A stretch of DNA of 64,000 nucleotides from Dasypus novemcinctus (lineage: Eukaryota; Chordata; Mammalia; Cingulata; Dasypodidae): positions 6,510,001 to 6,574,000 of the forward strand of contig NC_080699.1 in NCBI RefSeq assembly GCF_030445035.2, written 5' to 3'. This document shows positions 59,436 to 64,000 of this stretch, piece after piece. Both the position numbers and the translations under genes were made by a program. Below the pieces are notes generated by a model. That model saw only the letters and a program-made list of their open reading frames with translations, ran no database searches and had not been told where the DNA came from. The number at the start of each line of letters is the position of its first letter. Position 1 is the first letter of the stretch.

Positions 59436-59620
59436 TTTTGTTTTTTTTGTTTTTAAAGATTGATTGATTCACCCCCAACCCCCTATTATCTGCTCCGCTG
59501 TGTTTTTAAAAGATGTATTTATTTACCTCCACCCTCCCCTCATTGTCTGCTCCACTGCTCTTTGTTTGTTTTTAAAGACTTTTTATTTCTCCACCCCGCC
59601 CCCCAGTCCTCCTCCAATCT
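59436..59620 (-). mobile_element. Antisense SINE tail fragments, three in tandem
   Basis: Three T-rich units, each TTTTTAAAGA(T/C) followed by a pyrimidine-rich CACCC... CTGCTC(C) stretch, begin near 59450, 59503 and 59568. These are reversed SINE tails without heads. Confidence 0.7.
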
Positions 59621-60089
59621 TTTTTAAGTTGTGTCTTTAACTGGCAACAGCACCCTCGAGTCCCATGAAGAGTGTTTAACCTACAGACACAAAGCAGACC
59701 CTTAGCATTGAAATGACTAATGGTGACTCGCCATCCTGCCGGTATTTTGAGGAATAATGATGTAAATATGGATGGAAGGGTTTTAAGTCCCATTTCCCTA
59801 GCCCAGAAGAATTTTATTCCAGCCATGGAGGACACTATTTACACTATCTTGTCTGACTTAGCCCAAGGCTCAGGGGCTTTTACTGTTTATGTTTACTTTC
59901 CTACCCCCACAACCATTTAAAACTAAACTCTTCATCCCAGGAAGTTACTAGGAAAAATGTAAAGCACTTCAGTGGAATTTTTCCCCGTGATCTATGGAAG
60001 AGTCTTCTTTCACGGGTGGTTCAAATGTACCAAACAACAAAAACAGAGAAATTAAAAGCAAATCCTTAAAAAAAATGGCCGAGCTCTCA
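59621..60089. other. Upstream flank of the ARHGAP42 CpG island
   Basis: Mixed composition that turns GC-rich at about 60090. No recognised coding exon. Confidence 0.4.
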
Positions 60090-60581
60090 GAAATCCTATG
60101 GACGATGGCGGGAGAGACCTAAAGCAGCAGGTGCCCCTGCATCGAGGGTTCGGGAGGACAGGGCTGGACGGAGGGACCCTCGGCCGCCGAGGGGAGGCGC
60201 CGCCTCCTGGGAGTGGGGCTCCAGCCCCCCAACCCCGTCCCAAATCTCCGGCTCCGGGTGATCCACGCAGGTGTCACCACAAGACGCCAGGAGGTGCCGC
60301 ACGTGGGGGGCGCGGGGGGCGCGCCCCGACCTCTCCCGCTACAGCCACGTGGAGAGCTCAGCGTGCGGCGCTGGGGTCCCGGCTGCCTGGGGTCGGTGAG
60401 GGGGCTGCGAAGGGACAGGGGACCCTCAGCCTGGGGGGCCTGCGACCAGGGGGCGTGCGAGGAGAGCTCAGCGGGCGGGAAGGAGAGCCACGCCGGCTCC
60501 AGCAGGCGGTCCCCGCGGGGCGCCGGCTTCTCTCCCGCAACTGCCGGGGCGTGGGCGACCGGGGAGGCGAGGTGGGGGGGG

Positions 60582-60596
60582 GGGGGCCGCTGCGGG
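60582..60596. repeat. Poly-G run in the CpG island
   Basis: About 13 consecutive G. Such a run is prone to length variation and assembly error. Confidence 0.85.
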
Positions 60597-60710
60597 CCTG
60601 CGAGCCTCGGGGGGAGCGGAGGACCCCCGGGGGCGCCCCGGAGCGGTCAGGGCCAAGGGCGGGGGCGCGGAGCCCGCGGGGGTGGGGGCAGGGGGGCAGG
60701 AGGGGCGGGA

Positions 60711-60781
60711 ACGGCCGGGGCCGGAGGGGCGGGCCGGGGCCGGCCGGCCGGGCGGGGGCCGGCGGCGCGGGCGGGGCGGGA
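60711..60781 (+). promoter_or_regulatory. ARHGAP42: Clustered GC boxes (Sp/KLF-type sites)
   Basis: At least four GGGGCGGG/GGGCGGG-type motifs lie within about 70 bp (near 60712, 60726, 60751 and 60774), about 300 bp upstream of the coding start. Sp/KLF factors bind such motifs in CpG-island promoters. Occupancy is not known. Confidence 0.6.
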
Positions 60782-60971
60782 GGAGGGTCCCGGCGCCTGC
60801 GTCCGCGAGGGGCTGGCTCTCGGGGCCGGGCCGGCCCGCCGCGGGCGCCTCCGGCTCACAGCGCCCACGACCGCCGGGGGAGGCGGAGAGCGCGGCGGCC
60901 GGAAGTGTGCGCGGCGCCGGGGCCTCCCGCCGCCCGCAGCCGCAGCCCGCAGCCCCGCAGCCGCAGCCACC

Positions 60972-61037
60972 ATGCGCCCCGGCGCCCGCCGCCCTCCCGC
61001 GCCGCGGCCCGTGCGCGCCCCGGGGCAGTGGGACTGA
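60972..61037 (+). CDS. Upstream ORF of ARHGAP42 (21 codons)
   Basis: ATG at 60972 in the context GCAGCCACCATGC, with A at -3 and a consensus CCACC, though +4 is C. It encodes 21 residues rich in R and P, starting MRPGARRPP and ending GQWD, and stops at 61035-61037. The main ATG starts 24 nt later and is in another frame. If the transcript begins upstream of 60972, scanning ribosomes would meet this ATG first. It might dampen ARHGAP42 translation. Whether the transcript includes it is unknown, and the peptide itself need not be functional. Confidence 0.4.
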   Translation: MRPGARRPPAPRPVRAPGQWD

Positions 61038-61061
61038 GCGCCCGCCCGCGCGCGGCCCGCC

Positions 61062-61215
61062 ATGGGGCTGCCCCCGCTGGAGTTCAGCGACTCCTACCTG
61101 GACGGCCCCGACTTCAGGGAGCGCCTGCAGTGCCACGAGGTCGAGCTGGAGCGCACCGACAAGTTCATCAAGGAGCTCATCAAAGACGGCTCGCTGCTCA
61201 TCGGGGCGCTGCGCA
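61062..61215 (+). CDS. ARHGAP42: ARHGAP42 (GRAF3) coding exon 1, N-terminus of BAR domain
   Basis: The frame from ATG 61062 reads [18 protein letters not shown] and continues with the GRAF/oligophrenin-family signatures [23 protein letters not shown] and LLIGALR. The family (ARHGAP26, ARHGAP10, OPHN1, ARHGAP42) shares this start, but SDSYLD, RLQCHE and [10 protein letters not shown] point to ARHGAP42. The 51 complete codons plus one base end at 61215, followed by the donor GTAAGG, so intron 1 is phase 1. The split codon begins with A, agreeing with the Asn expected next. ARHGAP42 is a cytosolic RhoA-directed GTPase-activating protein with BAR, PH, RhoGAP and SH3 domains, known for limiting RhoA signalling in vascular smooth muscle and lowering blood pressure. 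Only the first BAR helix is in this window. The start has G at -3 and +4. Downstream exons lie beyond 64000. Confidence 0.93.
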
Positions 61216-61239
61216 GTAAGGCGGGGCGCGGGGCGCGGG

Positions 61240-61412
61240 GTGCGGGGCTGCGAGGCTGCGGGGCTGCGGGGCTGCGGGGCTGCGGGGCTGCAGGGCGCGG
61301 GCTGCGGAGCGCCGGGCTGCGGGGCTGCGGGGCTGCGGGGCTGCGGGGCTGCGGGGCTGCGGGGCGCCGGGCTGCGGGGCTGCGGGGCTGCGGGGCTGCG
61401 GGGCTGCGGGCG
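61240..61412. repeat. 8-bp tandem repeat, about 18 units of GGGGCTGC
   Basis: Unit GGGGCTGC, with a few variant units (GAGGCTGC near 61252, GCAGGGCGCG near 61290, GCGCCGGG near 61310 and 61365). It begins about 25 bp after the exon 1 donor. Because 8 is not a multiple of 3 and the unit has no stop, every frame of a strand reads the same 8-residue repeat (GLRGCGAA on plus), which explains the long spurious frames crossing exon 1. Confidence 0.95.
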
Positions 61413-61753
61413 GGCCGCACGCCCAGCTCTTTTGTTTGAATGGCTCGGGGGCCGGGCTGAAGAGCGCCCCTGCCGGTGGCCGCGGCGTGCGGGGCGGCCC
61501 CGCGAGCCGGGAAGGGGAGGCTCCGGGGCGCTGGGCCGCGTGGGCACGAACGTGCGTGAGCCGCTCGTGGGGAAGACGCTGCGGGGCCCCGGGGGCTCCG
61601 CGGGCCCCCGTGAGCCCGCCAGGGCCGCGGCCGGGCCGAGCAGGCGAGCCTGGGGCTCGTGCGGGGAACAGCGCTGCGCTCGGAGCGCCGCGGCTCCCGG
61701 GGGCGCGGTCTTTACACACGTGGGCGGGGAGGCCGGGGGGCGGGGGGCCCGCC

Positions 61754-61804
61754 CGTGGCCGTCTCCCACCCGTGGCCGTCTCCCACCCGTGGCCGTCTCC
61801 CACT
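61754..61804. repeat. 17-bp tandem repeat, three units
   Basis: Unit CGTGGCCGTCTCCCACC starts at 61754, 61771 and 61788; the third differs only at its end. Lies in intron 1. Confidence 0.95.
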
Positions 61805-62554
61805 CGGCGTGCGGTTCGCAGCGCGGAGCCGGCGGCGCCCGGGGGGCCGAGGACGACACCCCAGTGCTGGGGGCGCGGCCCACCTCCCCGCGCCCGGGGG
61901 AGCCGCGCACTGCCCCGAGGGGCTTCGCCCACCCCCGCCTCGGGCCAGGATCCCCTCTCCTCCCCTAGGCGCCCTGGGCCCTTCGGTCGCTCCAACCTCC
62001 CGGGCGGCGGAGGCACTGGGCGGGGCGCGCGGGCAGCCTCCTGGGGGCGCGGGGGCGCCCGGGCCCTGCGGGGAAGCTCTGGGCGGAGCGGGCGGGGCCA
62101 GCCCCCCCACCCCGAGGCGCCCGCAGGGGCTGCCTCTCTGGAGGTCGAGGGCCGGTGGAGGTTCGCGTGACCGCGGCCTACCGGTGATTCCGTGTCAAAG
62201 GTAAAGGTGGGGCTAGCGAGGAAGTGAAGGTCAAGGGTCTCCTGGGCTCAGTTTTTAACCATCCCAAATGCGGAAACACTCACCTAACCAGGGCAAAGGG
62301 AAGACGGCCTGCGCCCACTCCTCGGGTGGTTTCTGAACTTGAAGTGACTACTGATAAGGTGTTTACTGTGATTTGTGATAAACACTGACAGCGGATCTTC
62401 CCTGCTCCTGGTGGAGGTCCCTGAGCTCTTTGCATCTTGGAGAGCATCCTGCCTCCCCAAAAAGAGCTACCCCCCCTCAGTGCCAAGGGCCCCCGCAGAC
62501 TTGTCGGAGCTGCCGATGTTCTGCAGAGAGCTTTAGTTGAACAAGAGCCAAAAG

Positions 62555-62640
62555 GGTTGGTTCCACACTTGCCGCCACTTTACAGTTTGGAAAGATGAGG
62601 CCCAGAGAAGGGAATTGGCTGGCTTGTTGAATTTCTCTGT
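62555..62640 (+). mobile_element. Possible MIR core
   Basis: 'actttacagtttggaaagatgaggcccagagaagggaattggc' resembles the MIR core. Confidence 0.5.
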
Positions 62641-62789
62641 CACGTCGGCTCATATGTAATCTTAGGGAATGGCTTGAAGTCTCTCACTTCTGTTCTTTGG
62701 TTTTGCCAATTCAAGCCCGACCCTTAGGCTATGCTAAAACATGCCTTTAATGTGCATTGGGTCAAAGTTCTATGCACACAGGTTTTTTA

Positions 62790-63190
62790 AAAAAGTGTTT
62801 ATTTTTAACATTATTTTTAAAGAAGTTTTAGATTACTGAAAAACTACATCGAAAATATAAGGGGATTTGCCTACATCCCACCCTGTCCTCCACTTTTCCC
62901 CATTAACCACATCCCTCATTCGTGTGGTACATTTGTTACAATGGATGAACACATATGGAAGCATTGCTGCTAACCACGGACTCGAGTTTACATTAAAGTT
63001 TACACCTTGCACCACCCGATTTTATAGGTCTTGACAAAATGTATAGTGGCCTGTATCCATCATTGCAGAGTCATGCAGGACAATTCCAATGTCCCCAAAA
63101 TGCCCCATAGTCCACGTTTCTTCCCTCCCTCCCCTCAGAACCTCTGGTGACCACTGTCTTTATATCAGTGCTTCAAGTTCTTCATTTCTA
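62790..63190 (-). mobile_element. Antisense L1 3' fragment in ARHGAP42 intron 1
   Basis: T-rich start, then 'ttagattactgaaaaactacatcg', 'cgtgtggtacatttg', 'gcctgtatccatcattgc' and 'gtcatgcaggac', the same lineage as the fragment at 9064-9335. Antisense to the host gene, the usual tolerated orientation. Confidence 0.8.
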
Positions 63191-64000
63191 GAATAATAAC
63201 GGTGCCTGGTTGCATTCCCCCCTTATGCTTGTTCGTTTCTCAGTCTTGAGACTCTTGCCCAGAGACTTTAAATATGGGTACACAGGAGGTAGCCGATGGC
63301 CTCTTTTCCTTGCCCTCCAGAATATCCTGGGACGGGAACATAACGTTCGTCATTTTTTCCCTACAATATCCTGTTTTATGTTTATTTCAGAAGTTGAAGA
63401 TACACAGCTGTACTCTGAAATGTGCATTATTTCACTAGGGATATAATGGAGTTTATTATGATTCTTGAATCTAGCGTTGCAAAAATTAGCGCCCGACAGG
63501 TTCATTCTCCATTCCTAAGTGAAGAATCTCGCCCTGCCTGAAGTTGCAGACCTGGTCTCCTTAGTGCAGCCCGTGCACTTGAACATACCATCTGCTGCAG
63601 CCTCTCAGGGACGCGCCGGTGGCTGTGTTTGTCTTGTGAGGGTACTGCTTTAACTTTTGGTTATGACGTCTCTCACGATGGAAGGGAAAAGGTTTAGTCC
63701 TTGTTAAAATAATTCTCAGCTGCAAAGTGGGAGAGATGTTGGACGGAGGCCTGGGAGGTCGCGGGACATTGCTGCTCCCTTTCCCACCCAGCCGCCTTCT
63801 TTCCCCCGGTGGATGCTCCGGAGGGGGGCCCATGGCAGCCGCCTCCCCCTGGAAGCTGCCGGGGAGGGGGCGAGCCCCAGGACCTGGGTGGGCCTGCCTG
63901 GCTGGTGCTGTGCAGCCTCTGCCTGCCTGGAACTGAGCCTCTCTGTTCCCTGCACCGCCCACTGCAGTCAGGGCCTCGGGTCTTCACTTCGGGGTTTGGG

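Larger units (their letters stand above)
60090..62180 (+). promoter_or_regulatory. ARHGAP42: ARHGAP42 CpG island promoter region
   Basis: About 2 kb that is very GC-rich and dense in CpG, against AT-rich flanks on both sides. It spans the upstream region, the 5'UTR, exon 1 and the start of intron 1. Long frames on both strands (up to 480 codons) reflect the absence of stops in such DNA and are not separate genes. No TATA box is apparent near exon 1, as expected for a CpG-island promoter with dispersed starts. The exact start site cannot be set from sequence alone. Confidence 0.85.
61216..64000 (+). other. ARHGAP42: ARHGAP42 intron 1 (5' part)
   Basis: Begins with the GTAAGG donor and runs past the window. 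It contains the 8-bp and 17-bp repeats, the rest of the CpG island, a possible MIR at about 62555-62640 and an antisense L1 fragment. The end (63700-64000) is GC-rich again with overlapping unrecognised frames. No second coding exon is seen. Confidence 0.75.

Noticed and set aside
60468..61910. A 480-codon minus-strand frame and overlapping 373-428-codon plus-strand frames in the CpG island
   Set aside because: They cross each other and exon 1, are built from low-complexity GC-rich codons and the 8-bp repeat, and have no recognisable domain. Absence of stops in GC-rich DNA explains them.

Overview
This window is nuclear DNA from a placental mammal, very probably an armadillo (Dasypus or a close relative). 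The diagnostic signal is the many copies of a tRNA-derived SINE with the armadillo DAS-SINE architecture: a tRNA-like head, a GC-rich body, then an A-rich, AAATAAATCTTT-like tail. With them are L1s, MaLR-type solo LTRs and older mammalian repeats (MIR, L2, MER5A, HAL1). No prokaryotic, viral or plasmid gene organisation is present.

Only one protein-coding gene can be supported. Its first coding exon lies at 61062-61215 on the + strand. The 51 encoded residues and the phase-1 splice donor identify ARHGAP42 (GRAF3), a BAR-PH-RhoGAP-SH3 protein. The exon sits in a CpG island of about 2 kb (60090-62180) with clustered GC boxes and a short upstream ORF in a good initiation context. The window then runs into intron 1 and ends there. 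In human, the DNA upstream of ARHGAP42 is the long gap toward CNTN5 (from memory), which fits the lack of genes in bases 1-60000.

Layout: 1-3 kb, degraded DNA with two SINE clusters. 3-10.6 kb, one long antisense L1 with decayed ORF1 and ORF2, carrying two SINE insertions and an L1 fragment. 10.6-17.4 kb, old L1 3' ends, MER5A and MIR. 17.4-20 kb, GC-rich unassigned DNA. 20-26.8 kb, young L1 and SINE insertions plus a solo LTR. 26.8-30.5 kb, mostly featureless. 30.5-48 kb, a SINE-rich stretch with two more solo LTRs and two 5'-truncated L1s. 48-54 kb, quiet DNA with a HAL1-like element. 54-60 kb, a SINE cluster. 60-64 kb, the ARHGAP42 promoter, exon 1 and start of intron 1.

Most long open frames here are GC-rich shadows, tandem-repeat shadows or L1/SINE translations. 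They are not annotated as genes. I did not find a previously undescribed multi-gene system. The most useful observations are the ARHGAP42 uORF, the frame-independent 8-bp repeat just inside intron 1, the target-site duplications that date several insertions relative to one another, and the HAL1-like element without ORF2.
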